Shown: positions 55,031-64,000 of the stretch, one piece after another
Numbering within the stretch: position 1 is the first letter of the stretch
Layout: the number at the start of each line of letters is the position of its first letter
DNA from: Magnetospirillum sp. SS-4
Lineage (GTDB): Bacteria; Pseudomonadota; Alphaproteobacteria; Rhodospirillales; Magnetospirillaceae
Direction: 5' to 3'
DNA length: 64,000 bases
Assembly: GCF_902729425.1 (NCBI RefSeq)
Contig: NZ_CACVCH010000070.1
Location: 124,001-188,000, forward strand
Notes under the pieces: generated by a model
Seen by the model: only the letters and a program-made list of their open reading frames with translations
Database searches by the model: none
Told to the model about the DNA's origin: nothing
Translations under genes and position numbers: made by a program

Positions 55031-55438
55031 ATGTCCTACCTGCAATGGACCGAGAATCTCAGCGTCGGCGTGGCGCGGATGGACGAGCATCACAAAAAGC
55101 TGGTCGAACTGATCAACACGCTGTTCGACGCCATGAGCGGCGACGCCACCCGCGCCGTCGACACCGTGCTGGGCGACCTGCTGGACTACACCCGCTATCA
55201 CTTCGCCGAGGAGGAGAAGCTGCTGGCGGCCAGCAACTACCCCGCCCTGGAGGAGCACCAGGCCATCCATCGCGCCATGGTCAAGGAAGTGCTCGACATG
55301 CGCCAGCGCTACCAGGACAACCCCGCCAGCGTGCCGGCCGTCGAGGCGCTGGACTTCCTGTCCAAGTGGCTGATGCGTCACATCATCGGCAAGGACCTGC
55401 GCTACCGTTCCTACGTGGAGGAATCTTCCGGCTCGTAG
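55031..55438 (+). CDS. Bacteriohemerythrin
   Basis: 135 residues, a single-domain di-iron oxygen-binding protein. All seven ligands can be read: H21 (MDEHHK), H57 and E61 (YHFAEEE), H76 and H80 (EEHQAIH), H117 and D122 (MRHIIGKD). Such proteins are abundant in Magnetospirillum-type microaerophiles. A GGGGAG site supports the ATG at 55031. The 3' end overlaps the convergent GT2 gene by 28 bases. Confidence 0.93.
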   Translation: MSYLQWTENLSVGVARMDEHHKKLVELINTLFDAMSGDATRAVDTVLGDLLDYTRYHFAEEEKLLAASNYPALEEHQAIHRAMVKEVLDMRQRYQDNPASVPAVEALDFLSKWLMRHIIGKDLRYRSYVEESSGS

Positions 55439-56370
55439 ATCTGGCGGACGATGAACAGCGGCCGGCCCTTGACCTCGTCGAACACCCGGCCGAGATAGTC
55501 GCCGATGATGCCGAGCGTCAGCAATTGCATGCCGCCCAGGAACAGCACCGACACCATGATGGATTCGTAGCCGGGTACGTCGACGCCCCAGACCAGGGTG
55601 CGGACGACGCGGATCACGATGTAGACGAAAGCCAGGGTGGAAATGACGGCGCCGATGGCGCCCCAGACCCGCAGCGGAAAATTGGAGAACGAGGTCAGGC
55701 CGTCGAAGGCGAAACGCAGCAGTTTCAGCGCGTTGAACTTGGTGGTCCCCGCCGCCCGCTCGCCCTGGCGATAGACGATCTCGGCATGGCGATAGCCGAC
55801 CCAGGCGAAGATGCCCTTCATGAAGCGGGAGCGCTCGGGCATGCGGTTGATGGTATCGACCACCTTGCGGTCCATCAGGCGGAAATCGCCGACCTCGCGC
55901 GGCAGGCTGACATCGGACAGATGATCGAACACCCAGTAGAAGCCCTTGGCGAACAGCCGTTCCGAGGTGGACTGGCCGGTACGGGCGTCGCGCCGGGCGA
56001 ACACCACGTCCCAACCTTCGCGCCACTTGGCCAGCATGTCGGCGATGGCCTCGGGCGGATGCTGCAAGTCGGCGTCCATGGGCACCACCGCCTGCCCGCG
56101 CGAATGGAACAGGCCGGCCGACAAGGCCTTTTCCTTGCCGAAATTGCGCGAAAGATCGATGACCCGCAGTGCCGGCTCGGCCTTGCGCACCTCCAGCAGG
56201 CGCTCCAGCGTATCGTCCCTGGAGCCGTCGTTGACGCAAATCACCTCGAAGCTGACCGCCAGCCCGCGCAGCACCGGCAGCAGGCGAGCGAACAGCAGCG
56301 GGACGTTCTCGCCCTCGTTGTAACAAGGAATGATCACCGACAGGACCGGCACCGCCGCAGTTCCGCTCAT
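55411..56370 (-). CDS. Family 2 glycosyltransferase, membrane-bound
   Basis: 319 residues. GT2 start LSVIIPCYNEGENVPLLFARL, the DxD in PMDADLQHPPEAI, and two C-terminal membrane helices (AIGAVISTLAFVYIVIRVV; VSVLFLGGMQLLTLGIIGDYLG). This matches the DPM1/ArnC/GtrB-like group that loads sugar onto polyprenyl phosphate. Directly upstream, on the same strand, is the Maf gene (27 bases away), so a role in surface or flagellar glycosylation is plausible. Confidence 0.9.
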   Translation of the reverse strand: MSGTAAVPVLSVIIPCYNEGENVPLLFARLLPVLRGLAVSFEVICVNDGSRDDTLERLLEVRKAEPALRVIDLSRNFGKEKALSAGLFHSRGQAVVPMDADLQHPPEAIADMLAKWREGWDVVFARRDARTGQSTSERLFAKGFYWVFDHLSDVSLPREVGDFRLMDRKVVDTINRMPERSRFMKGIFAWVGYRHAEIVYRQGERAAGTTKFNALKLLRFAFDGLTSFSNFPLRVWGAIGAVISTLAFVYIVIRVVRTLVWGVDVPGYESIMVSVLFLGGMQLLTLGIIGDYLGRVFDEVKGRPLFIVRQIYEPEDSST

Positions 56371-56397
56371 CACCACCCCCCCCCAGACCCAGACCGC

Positions 56398-58362
56398 TCA
56401 CAGCATGGCACCGCCGGAGGCAGGCGGCAATCCGGGCGTGATCGAGGCGCATAGCGGCCCCAGCCGCCGGAACGATTCGGCCAAGGTGGCGAGAATGGCC
56501 GCCAGCCCGGCCCCGGCCGCGTCCCCGTCCAGGCGCGAGGCGTGGTAATGGGCCGCCGCCAGGGCGCCCTGGACCTGCCCGACCAGGATGCGGAAGGCCG
56601 CCTTGGCAATGTCGTCGCCGGTCTCCAGCGCCGACAGCAGGGCGATGATCCGCAGGCAGGACGCCGCCATCGCCCGCTGCGCCGTCGCGCCGGCGGGCGG
56701 CGGGGCCGCCAGCGCCTGCTGGCAGCCGTCGAGAAAGCTGGCGATGACCTCCCCCAGCCGGACCAGGTCGGCCGGCCGCGACCGGTCGCCGTCGCAGCGG
56801 GTAAGCGCCGCCAGGGCCCGCTCCAGGTCCTCGCCCTGGCCGACGGGAGCCGGCGCGAGGTCGATGCCCTCCGCCGACAGCGGCGTGGTCTGGGCGATCA
56901 GGGCGCCGTCCGAGCAGTTCATCACCCGTGCCCCGTCGCCCCCCTTGATGGCGTTGGCGACCGAGACCCGCCCCCAGTCCAGCAGCCAGCCGGTCATCAC
57001 CTGGCCGCCGAAATTCCCGGGAACCGGCATGTCGAAGTCGTAGGGGGTATAGGTCGCCATCTCGGCCTCGTCCTTGTAGGTGAAGTAGACCGAGTGCCGC
57101 GAGTGATGGCGGTCGGGGTCCTTGGCCCCGAAGTCCAGTCCGAACAGGTAGATTTCACGAAATCCCAGCGACAGGGCGCAATGAACCGCCGTATTGCCCG
57201 AGGTCGGCTCGGCGAAGGACGAGGTTTCGGCGCCGTCGGCGTAGAACACCGTCGAACTGACATAGGAACGGTAGAAATAGACCGTCCGGCCGAAACAGGG
57301 GGAAATGCGCGGATCGACGGTGGGCGAGGCGTACAAGGTGATGTCCGACAGGCCGAAACGCCGCGACAGGTCCTCGGCCACCGGCCCCAGCCCGGCGCCG
57401 TTCTCCAGTTCGCAGTGGATGTCCGGGCGGATGCCGTGCTCCAGCAGCACCTTCAGCGCGCTGCTGGCGGAAATCAGCACCACGTCGCGGCGGCAGCGGC
57501 GGATATCCTCCATGTCGGCGTCCAGCGACGGCCCGGCCCCGACCACGAAGGCCGGCAACACCCGGCTGCTGGCGACGCGGGCTTCTTGAAGCAGGAAGCC
57601 GGGCCGGGCGAAATTGGCGGAATTGTTGACCATCATGGTCAACTGGTCCTCGATCCAGCCCGACGACATCGACATGGCCCGGCACTGGTTGAGCAATTGC
57701 TCGGCGAGGGCGGTCAGATCCGGCGACTGGTAGTGAAGATAGAAATACGAGCCGTCGAGAAACGGGTAATGGGGACCGCGCAGCAGCTTGATGATCTGGA
57801 CGAAGGGGTTGGCGCCGCGAACGAAGCGTATCTCGCGGCCGTCGCGCGACAGATCCTGAAACAGCCGCTGCCAGTCCATGGCGTGCAGGCTGTGAGCCAG
57901 CAATTCATCGTGGGGCTCGACCACGATCATGGTCCGGAACGCCATGCGTTCGGCCAGCAGCCGCAGGTGATGCCCCAGCCCGACCCCCAGCACCACCAGG
58001 AATCCGCCGAACGGCCCCGGCTCCGCCGCCGCCGGGAAACCGTCCGCCACCCGGCGCAAGGCCCGGGTGACCCGGTTCAGCTCGACGCAGTCCTCGATGA
58101 CGTCGGCGGGGGCGAGGCGGAAACGGGACGGATTGTCCAGATAGCCGGCCACCTGCTGCTCGGCGGCCCGGCGGCCTCCCGCCGGATAGAACAGCCGGCC
58201 GCCGCCGATGTCGATGTTGAGATCGCCGCCGTCATCCATCACCAGGCGGCTGGTGGGGACGATCCTCTCCAGGTCGCGGACCAGGGAGGCATGGCCACGG
58301 GCCAGGGCCTTGATGTTGCCCTTGACGCGGTCACGGTTCTGATAGGCGCTGGAAGGGGCCAT
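56398..58362 (-). CDS. maf: Motility accessory factor Maf (flagellin glycosyltransferase, DUF115)
   Basis: 654 residues. The central DUF115 core is seen from about residue 270: FVVGAGPSLDADMEDIRRCR, then VLISASSALKVLLEHGIRPDI and a YLFGLDFG segment. An N-terminal helical and Rossmann-like part (FLVVLGVGLGHHLRLLAERM) precedes it. Maf proteins transfer nonulosonic acids such as pseudaminic acid to flagellin, which fits the pseI gene in this window. It precedes GT2 by 27 bases. Confidence 0.88.
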   Translation of the reverse strand: MAPSSAYQNRDRVKGNIKALARGHASLVRDLERIVPTSRLVMDDGGDLNIDIGGGRLFYPAGGRRAAEQQVAGYLDNPSRFRLAPADVIEDCVELNRVTRALRRVADGFPAAAEPGPFGGFLVVLGVGLGHHLRLLAERMAFRTMIVVEPHDELLAHSLHAMDWQRLFQDLSRDGREIRFVRGANPFVQIIKLLRGPHYPFLDGSYFYLHYQSPDLTALAEQLLNQCRAMSMSSGWIEDQLTMMVNNSANFARPGFLLQEARVASSRVLPAFVVGAGPSLDADMEDIRRCRRDVVLISASSALKVLLEHGIRPDIHCELENGAGLGPVAEDLSRRFGLSDITLYASPTVDPRISPCFGRTVYFYRSYVSSTVFYADGAETSSFAEPTSGNTAVHCALSLGFREIYLFGLDFGAKDPDRHHSRHSVYFTYKDEAEMATYTPYDFDMPVPGNFGGQVMTGWLLDWGRVSVANAIKGGDGARVMNCSDGALIAQTTPLSAEGIDLAPAPVGQGEDLERALAALTRCDGDRSRPADLVRLGEVIASFLDGCQQALAAPPPAGATAQRAMAASCLRIIALLSALETGDDIAKAAFRILVGQVQGALAAAHYHASRLDGDAAGAGLAAILATLAESFRRLGPLCASITPGLPPASGGAML

Positions 58363-58486
58363 GAGCTGCTTTCGGAAAAATCGTCCAAGATCGCCAGAGT
58401 AGCGATTCGCCGGCTCCGATCAAGGTGAAGCGATCCCGCCGTTTCAGCGTGACATCGGCCCAGATGGCCTTATCATTGGTCCCCTC

Positions 58487-60163
58487 ATGTCCACGTCCAG
58501 CGACACCCCTGCGAACAGGCCCATTCCCAGGACTCCGGCGCCCCCGCGAACGGTGGGGGTGTTTCATGGCCTGTCGTTCAAGCAGGCCGTCGCCACCCTG
58601 GCGATCGCCCTGGGACTGGGGCTGGCGGCGGGGGCCTGGGACCTGTGGTCCGATCTTCACCAGCTGCGCCGCGAGGTGCGGGAGCACACCACCGCCAACA
58701 TGGCGCTGGTGCGCGGTCTGGCGGTGGAATCCGCCTACATGCTGAGCAGTGACCTCGCCGGCGAGGTGGTGGCCGGCCTGATGCAGGACCCGCTGGCGGC
58801 CGAGGCACGGCTGTCCGACAATTTCGGCGACGTGCTGGGCCGGATGGAACGCCCCGCCACTCCGACGTCGTTTCCCGCTCTCAGCCAGCGGCTGTTCGGC
58901 GACATGGTCTCCTATGCGCGGGTCCTGCAAACCCAGCAGCGCGGAACCACCATCGACGTCGGGCGGCTGGAGGTGCGGCTGGACGCCGGGGGTCTGATGC
59001 GGCGCTATCTCGACCACGTTGCCGCCAGCGCCACCGCCGGCGCCGCCCGCACCGTCCTGCTGTGCCTGCTGGTGGTGGCGGTGTTCTACGTCCTGATCAC
59101 CAAGCCGCTGCTGCGCATCACCTCGGCCATCGCCCGCGTCGATCCGGCCCGGCCGGGGGCCTTCCCCATCGAGTTGCCGCGCCGCCACGAGGGCGACGAG
59201 CTGGGATTGCTGGTCAACACCGTCAACGCCCTGCTGGCGGAATCGCAGCGCGGCCTCGGCCAGCGCGACGCCGCCGAGGCGGAGCTGGCGGCGCTGGCCC
59301 GCGACCTGGAACGCCGGGTCGAGGACCGCACCGCCGAACTGTCGCGGGAAAAGGCGGTGGTGGAGCGGGCCAACGCCGAACTGGAAAAGGCCCACCGCCA
59401 CATCTCGGACGGCATTCACTACGCCAGCCGGATTCAGACGGCCCTGCTGCCCGACCCCATGGCGCTGGACGGGGTGGTGGACGACATCGTCATCGGCTGG
59501 CGCCCCTTCGACATCGTCGGCGGCGATTACTACTGGACCGGCACGTTCGGCGACAAGGCGGTGATCGGCGTGATGGACTGCACCGGCCACGGCGTGCCCG
59601 GCGCCTTCATGACGGCGGTGGTTTCGTCGATCCTGGCCCGCGTTCTGCACCACCACGGGCACGACGATCCGGCGGTGATCCTGGCGCAGCTCAACGTGCT
59701 GGTGAAGGCGGCGTTGCGCCAGGACCGCGCCGACGCCCCCGCCGACGACGGCCTCGACGCCGCCATCTGCGTGCTGGACCGTTCGCGCCGCAAGGTGACC
59801 TTCGCCGGTGCCCACCTGCCGCTGATGGTGTGGTCCAACGGCGCCATGCGGGTGATCCGGGGAGACCGCCGCAGCCTGGGCTACCGCGATTCCCCCGCCG
59901 ATGCGGATTTCACCCGCCACGACCTGACGGTCGCCCCCGGCGACACCTTCTACCTTTACACCGACGGGCTGATCGACCAGATGGGAGCCGATACCCGGCG
60001 GCTGTTCGGACGGCGGCGGTTGCAGGACTGCCTTTCCGCCCATGCCCACCTGCCGCTAGACCAGCAGAAGGACCGGCTGTTCGCCACCCTGGATTCCTGG
60101 CGGGGCGATCAGGGCTGGCGCGACGACATGACCTTCATCGCCTTCCGCCCGAATTTTTGCTAG
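58487..60163 (+). CDS. Membrane-bound SpoIIE-type serine phosphatase with HAMP domain
   Basis: 558 residues. Two membrane helices (about 33-51 and 187-205) frame a 135-residue periplasmic sensor; a HAMP domain (206-258) and a coiled coil lead to a PP2C/SpoIIE phosphatase (about 308-555) with FDIVGGDYYW, VMDCTGHGVPGAFM, YTDGLIDQMG and DDMTFIAF, the metal-binding segments. Such proteins usually dephosphorylate an anti-anti-sigma factor; no such partner is in the window. The flagellin-like gene follows within 31 bases. Confidence 0.9.
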   Translation: MSTSSDTPANRPIPRTPAPPRTVGVFHGLSFKQAVATLAIALGLGLAAGAWDLWSDLHQLRREVREHTTANMALVRGLAVESAYMLSSDLAGEVVAGLMQDPLAAEARLSDNFGDVLGRMERPATPTSFPALSQRLFGDMVSYARVLQTQQRGTTIDVGRLEVRLDAGGLMRRYLDHVAASATAGAARTVLLCLLVVAVFYVLITKPLLRITSAIARVDPARPGAFPIELPRRHEGDELGLLVNTVNALLAESQRGLGQRDAAEAELAALARDLERRVEDRTAELSREKAVVERANAELEKAHRHISDGIHYASRIQTALLPDPMALDGVVDDIVIGWRPFDIVGGDYYWTGTFGDKAVIGVMDCTGHGVPGAFMTAVVSSILARVLHHHGHDDPAVILAQLNVLVKAALRQDRADAPADDGLDAAICVLDRSRRKVTFAGAHLPLMVWSNGAMRVIRGDRRSLGYRDSPADADFTRHDLTVAPGDTFYLYTDGLIDQMGADTRRLFGRRRLQDCLSAHAHLPLDQQKDRLFATLDSWRGDQGWRDDMTFIAFRPNFC

Positions 60164-60193
60164 ACTGGGGGCTCGTTCGGAAAAGGATATCCG

Positions 60194-61003
60194 ATGGACC
60201 CCGTCCTGCCCGCCGCCACATCCGGTTCGCTGTTCGCGATTCAGCGGGTCCAGTCGGGCCAGGATCGCTTTCAGCGCCAACTGACCACCGGCCGGACCGC
60301 CGAATCGCCCTCCACCGGCGATGCCCGCGCCTTTGTCCTGGCCCAGGGGCTGCTGGAACGGTCGGGCAACCTGTCCCAGGTCGGCACCGCCGTCGGCCAG
60401 GGCATCGGCGCCCTGCAAGCCGCCGGCAACGGCATCGACGCCATCTCCCGCGTGGTCGACCAGTTGAAGGGCATCGCCCGGCAGGCCCAGGCCGCGTCCG
60501 ATCCGGCCGAGCAGTCGCGGCTGGAGGAACAGTACAACACCCTGCGCGGCCAGATCGACGCCATCGCCGGGGACGCCTCCTACAACGGCGTCAACCTGAT
60601 CAAGTCCGGTCCCGACACCCTGTCCATCGGCGCCGCCGGAATCGATGTCGACGGTATCGCCTCGGACAGCGCCGCGCTGGGCATCACCGCCGCCTCGGGC
60701 TGGTCCGGCAATCCCGCCGGCATCGAGGCCGATCTGGCCGGTCTCGACCAGGCCGGCCTAGCCCTGCGCTCGGTCGCTTCCGAATTGGGCGGCAGCACCA
60801 CCCGATTGCAGATCGCCGCCGAGGTCGTCCAGACCCAGGCGGCCATTGCCCGCCAGGGCGCCGACCGGTTGACCGCCGCCGATATCAACGAGGCCGCCGC
60901 CAGCGTCCAGTCGGCGGAGACCTATCGCCAGCTGGGGCTGGCGGCGCTGCGCAACGCCGGCGAAAGCCAGGACGCGGTGCTGGGGCTGTTCACGCGCCCA
61001 TAG
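60194..61003 (+). CDS. Short flagellin-like protein
   Basis: 269 residues. The N-terminal 120 residues (FQRQLTTGRTAESPSTGDAR; GAVGQGIGALQAAGNGIDAI-type helix) and the C-terminal 60 residues (RLTAADINEAAASVQSAETY) resemble D0/D1 ends of flagellin, joined by a very short middle (SYNGVNLIKSGPDTLSIG). There is no long variable domain. An AAAGGA site precedes the ATG. It could be a minor flagellin or a filament-associated regulator; which one is not known. Confidence 0.8.
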   Translation: MDPVLPAATSGSLFAIQRVQSGQDRFQRQLTTGRTAESPSTGDARAFVLAQGLLERSGNLSQVGTAVGQGIGALQAAGNGIDAISRVVDQLKGIARQAQAASDPAEQSRLEEQYNTLRGQIDAIAGDASYNGVNLIKSGPDTLSIGAAGIDVDGIASDSAALGITAASGWSGNPAGIEADLAGLDQAGLALRSVASELGGSTTRLQIAAEVVQTQAAIARQGADRLTAADINEAAASVQSAETYRQLGLAALRNAGESQDAVLGLFTRP

Positions 61004-61114
61004 GGCCGTCCCCGTCGAGCGGATCGCCGGGACCGGCGCCGGGCGCGTGTTTACCGCTTTTCCTGGCGGTGGAAATCAGGGTAAACCTGGGACCTTCTCT
61101 TCAGGGGGTGCCCC

Positions 61115-61297
61115 ATGGCCTTGCCCAGCGATATTCTCGATTGTCCCCATTGCAACGAGGCCAGCCGCCACCGCATCCATTCCTATGGCGACGGCACGGC
61201 GGTGGTGTGGTGCGGATCGTGCCACAATCCGCGCGAATTGCTGCTGGCCAACCTGCACCGGCGCGAGCGCTCCAGGGCCGACGCCGCCGCCGAGTGA
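61115..61297 (+). CDS. Small zinc-ribbon protein
   Basis: 60 residues: CPHC at 10-13 and CGSC at 33-36 form a typical four-cysteine ribbon (LDCPHCNEASRHRI; VVWCGSCHNPRELL). A GGGGGTG site lies before the ATG. It is followed by a terminator and lies between the flagellin-like gene and the coiled-coil gene. Function unknown. Confidence 0.7.
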   Translation: MALPSDILDCPHCNEASRHRIHSYGDGTAVVWCGSCHNPRELLLANLHRRERSRADAAAE

Positions 61298-61323
61298 TAC
61301 CGCCCCGACGGCGATCCCATTGA

Positions 61324-61353
61324 AAAAGGCGCCGGATCGCTCCGGCGCCTTTT
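61324..61353. terminator. Bidirectional hairpin terminator
   Basis: A perfect 13-bp stem AAAAGGCGCCGGA/TCCGGCGCCTTTT with a TCGC loop; each strand has a T run in the 3' arm. It separates the small zinc-ribbon gene (plus) from the end of the coiled-coil gene (minus). Confidence 0.85.
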
Positions 61354-61381
61354 ACCCGTCCGGCCGAAGCCGCGAGCCCAC

Positions 61382-64000
61382 TTATTCCAGACGTCCCAGC
61401 GAACGGGCCAGAACCAGATAGAGCTTGCCCACCTCCGACGAGGTGAAGGTCCCGGTCAGCACGTCCATGTGGTCGGAGTTGCGGGCCTGCGACAGCAGGG
61501 ATTCGAACTCGGCCAGATAGCGGGTGACGTATTCGCGGAAATCGCCGTCGTCCTCGAACTTGTTCTTGATGGACGCCATCTGGTGCTTGTCGAGATTCTT
61601 GAGAATCTTGCGCACGAAGATGCTCTGGTCGCCGGCATGGAAATCGCGCCATGCCTTCTCGTCGATATTGGCGTTGAAGATGCGGCCGATATCCACCGAC
61701 AGGGATTGCAGCTTCTCGACGATGAAGGCGGCGTTCTGGAGGAAATGCTCCACCGAGGCCTGGGCGCGGCGCTCCTCCATCTGCTGGGCCCTGATCTCGG
61801 CCAGCTTGGAGGCGTTGACGAGTTCGTCCACCTGACGCGAGAAGCTGCCGGCGAAGCTTTCCGCCTGCTGGGAGAGGCGGTCGCCGGTGATGCCGAGGTC
61901 GTTGGACTTGGTCCGCACCATCTCGAAGGCGGCTTCCAGCTTGGCGGTGGTCCGCTCGGTGGAATCCTGCAATTCGGTGGCGTGGCGGCGCAGGCCGTCG
62001 CCGGCGGCGCGCACCTGGGCGGTGATGCGCTCCGACGACGCGGTCAGGTCGCGGATGCCGGCCCGCAGCATGTCGCCGGCGGCGGTGACCTGGGCCGCGG
62101 TCTTGTTGGAGGTTTCCTCGAAATCACGGCTGATGGTGCGCAAGGAATCGCCGGCGGTCTGCGACTGGGCAAACACCTGCTGGGCCGCCTCGCCCAGTTC
62201 GACGGCGTTCTGCTGGATGGCCTGGCCGAACGCCTTCAGCACGTCGGTGGAATCGTCGGCGACACGGGCCAGGGACTGGGCCTGCACCCGCAGGCTTTCG
62301 CCGACGCCGCCCACCGAGGCCTCGGCCTGATCGGCGGAGACCACCACCTGTTCGGTCTGCTTGCGCAGCACCTCGGTGGCGGCGCGCACCCGCGAGCTGA
62401 GCTGTTCGGCCACATGGGTCAACTGTTCCGACCGCTTCTCCAGCACCTCGGAAACACCGCCGGTCTCGGCGATGGCGTGGGTGGCGGCGGTGCCGACGTC
62501 GGTGGCGCGCTGACGCAGGTTCTCGCCCACCGCCTCCAGTTCGACGCCGACCCGGCTCGACATCGCGATAAGATCGTTGGTGCCCTGGCGCAGGGTGTCG
62601 GCGATGGTCTTGACCTTGCCCATCACCTGGTCGGACGTCGCGATAAGATGGCGCGACTGCTGATTGAGCGAGGCTTCCGACAGCTTGGACTGGGTCGAGA
62701 CCACGTTGGCGGCGTCGGCCAGCTCGTCGGCCTGCTTCCGAAGCGACTGGCGGATGGCCTCGGCCTGGGCGGCGGCGCGCTCGGCCCCCTTGCTGAGGTC
62801 CTCGATATGCAGGCGGACGGTCTCGGAGATTTCACGGCCGCGGGCGGTCATCTGGTCGGATGCCGCCGACAGGGCGCGGGTCTGGGCCTGGAAGCCCTCG
62901 CCGGTTTCGCGGATGCGGGCCAGGGCGCGTTCGACGGCGGCATCGACGTCGTCGCGGCGCTGGGCGAACACCTCGCCCACCGCACCCATCTGGGCGGTGG
63001 CGTCGTCGCCGGCGGTCTTGAGATTCTCGGTATGGCGCGCCAGCACGTCCTCGATCTCGCGGAAGCGGCCCATGGCCTGATCCGAGGCCGAGACCAGCTC
63101 GCGCGACTGAACCCCCAGCGCCTCCTCGACGATCTTGACGCGCGACAGCACGCGCTCGGTGATCTGGTCGAGGCCGGTGGCCTGCTGCTGCAACGACGCC
63201 GAGATGCGGCCGGTCTGCTCGGCCAGACGCTCGGCGGCGAGGTCGAGATCGGTGTTCTGGCGGGTGAACAGCGTCTCCAGCGCGTCGACGCGCTCGGCCA
63301 GGGCGGTGGCGACCACCTCGGTCCGGTTGGTGGCCTGCTCGGCGGCGCTGCCCAACTGAGAGGCCTGGCGCTCGAACATGGTGACCACCTGCTCGGCGCG
63401 GGCCACGGCGGCCTGCGAGGTGCGGTCCAGCGCCTCGGCCTGGCCGCGGACCTGCTCGGCCACCACGTCGGCGCGGGAGGCGGCGCGGGCCGACGTGGTG
63501 TCGATGGCCTCGATCTGGCCACGCAGCAGGTCGCCGAAGTCGCGGATGCGATTGGCCGAGGCCTCGGTGACGGTGTTGAGATCCTGGGTCTGAATGCGCA
63601 GCAGGTGCTCGACCTCGCGGGCGCGGGCGGTGGCGGTGTCGGCCGCCTGGGTCAGTTGCACCACCTCCTGGCGCAGGGCCTCGACCGCCGACTGGGCCTC
63701 GCTGTTGACGCGGCCGACCACGCCGGTCATGGCCTCGACCTGGGCGGCCAGCATGTCGCGGATGGCCTCGCCCTTGGCGGCGGCCCCGGCGGAGGCGCGC
63801 GTCAGTTCCTCGGCCTGGAACCGCAGCGACTCGGCGATGGCGGAAACCCGCGCGTCTGCCCCCTCGGCGGGATAGGTGAGGCGGGCCAGATGCCGGTTGA
63901 TGTCGGCGGAAGCCGACCGCAGGTCGCGCCCGCGATCGAGATAGGCCACCACCAGCCACAAAAAGGCCAGCGGCACGAAGGCGGCGCCGGCCAGCCCGCC
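61382..64000 (-). CDS. Very long coiled-coil membrane protein, N-terminus outside the window
   Basis: At least 872 residues are in the window and the reading frame is open to the right edge. Near the edge is a membrane helix (AFVPLAFLWLVVAYLD). The rest is an almost unbroken coiled coil with a repeated pattern of about 45 residues (for example AEEVRGQAEALDRTSQAAVARA-like units), ending in a globular domain of about 150 residues (HFLQNAAFIVEKLQSLSVDI; ASIKNKFEDDGDFREYVTRY). It resembles polar-scaffold or apolipoprotein-like proteins, not methyl-accepting receptors, as it lacks the MCP hairpin tip. Function unknown. Confidence 0.8.
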   Translation of the reverse strand, partial: GGLAGAAFVPLAFLWLVVAYLDRGRDLRSASADINRHLARLTYPAEGADARVSAIAESLRFQAEELTRASAGAAAKGEAIRDMLAAQVEAMTGVVGRVNSEAQSAVEALRQEVVQLTQAADTATARAREVEHLLRIQTQDLNTVTEASANRIRDFGDLLRGQIEAIDTTSARAASRADVVAEQVRGQAEALDRTSQAAVARAEQVVTMFERQASQLGSAAEQATNRTEVVATALAERVDALETLFTRQNTDLDLAAERLAEQTGRISASLQQQATGLDQITERVLSRVKIVEEALGVQSRELVSASDQAMGRFREIEDVLARHTENLKTAGDDATAQMGAVGEVFAQRRDDVDAAVERALARIRETGEGFQAQTRALSAASDQMTARGREISETVRLHIEDLSKGAERAAAQAEAIRQSLRKQADELADAANVVSTQSKLSEASLNQQSRHLIATSDQVMGKVKTIADTLRQGTNDLIAMSSRVGVELEAVGENLRQRATDVGTAATHAIAETGGVSEVLEKRSEQLTHVAEQLSSRVRAATEVLRKQTEQVVVSADQAEASVGGVGESLRVQAQSLARVADDSTDVLKAFGQAIQQNAVELGEAAQQVFAQSQTAGDSLRTISRDFEETSNKTAAQVTAAGDMLRAGIRDLTASSERITAQVRAAGDGLRRHATELQDSTERTTAKLEAAFEMVRTKSNDLGITGDRLSQQAESFAGSFSRQVDELVNASKLAEIRAQQMEERRAQASVEHFLQNAAFIVEKLQSLSVDIGRIFNANIDEKAWRDFHAGDQSIFVRKILKNLDKHQMASIKNKFEDDGDFREYVTRYLAEFESLLSQARNSDHMDVLTGTFTSSEVGKLYLVLARSLGRLE

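Overview
The window reads as a GC-rich alphaproteobacterial chromosome, most likely a Magnetospirillum-type Rhodospirillales member. This is inferred from the alphaproteobacterial flagellar genes (fliX, flbT, a motE-type gene, a DUF6468 gene, a FlgJ with only its rod-binding domain), a one-cysteine DksA, and GC-rich codon use throughout. No magnetosome genes are present, and no ribosomal RNA was seen. Genes are densely packed; the longest gap is about 290 bases.

Layout. 1-4.6 kb: amino-sugar genes (GH4 hydrolase, nagB), a methyltransferase, aminopeptidase P, bolA and a zinc-ribbon protein. 4.6-9.6 kb: smc, a DsbA-like oxidoreductase, tRNA-Val and a lipoprotein. 9.6-17.5 kb (minus): an apparent operon fliL-fliM-DUF6468-motE-cheY-cheZ-large exported repeat protein. 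17.7-21.2 kb (plus): flgF-flgG-flgA-flgH behind a sigma-54 type promoter, ending at a strong hairpin terminator. 21.2-26.2 kb (minus): leuC-leuD-leuB, split by an ATPase/DUF4276 gene pair between leuC and leuD. 26.4-29.8 kb (minus): ffh-rpsP-rimM-trmD-rplS. 30.1-39.1 kb: flbT (plus) facing the minus-strand operon flgI-flgJ-flgN-flgK-flgL-TPR/glycosyltransferase, again with a sigma-54 type promoter. 39.3-40.3 kb: fliX and dksA. 40.3-42.8 kb: pseudaminic acid synthase, a phosphoribosyltransferase and an EamA transporter. 42.8-50.6 kb: a yejABEF peptide importer interrupted by an inverted-repeat-bounded DUF559 gene and by a gene of unknown function. 50.7-53 kb: DUF2934 gene and thiC with a TPP riboswitch. 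53-64 kb: Sel1/SPOR lipoprotein, LysR regulator, bacteriohemerythrin, GT2 glycosyltransferase, Maf flagellin glycosyltransferase, SpoIIE phosphatase, a short flagellin-like protein, a small zinc ribbon and a giant coiled-coil membrane protein that runs off the edge.

How it fits together. The main theme is flagellum building and control: rod, rings, hook-filament junction, C-ring, motor chaperone, CheY/CheZ, assembly regulators (FliX, FlbT) and flagellin glycosylation (PseI, Maf, TPR/GT). The flgF and flgI operons each carry a -24/-12 promoter and, upstream, nearly the same 18-base motif, consistent with the sigma-54/FlbD/FliX circuit known from Caulobacter. The most unusual items are the ATPase/TOPRIM-like pair inside the leucine operon, the DUF559 cassette inside the yej operon, and a FlgL with a large repeat-containing insertion.
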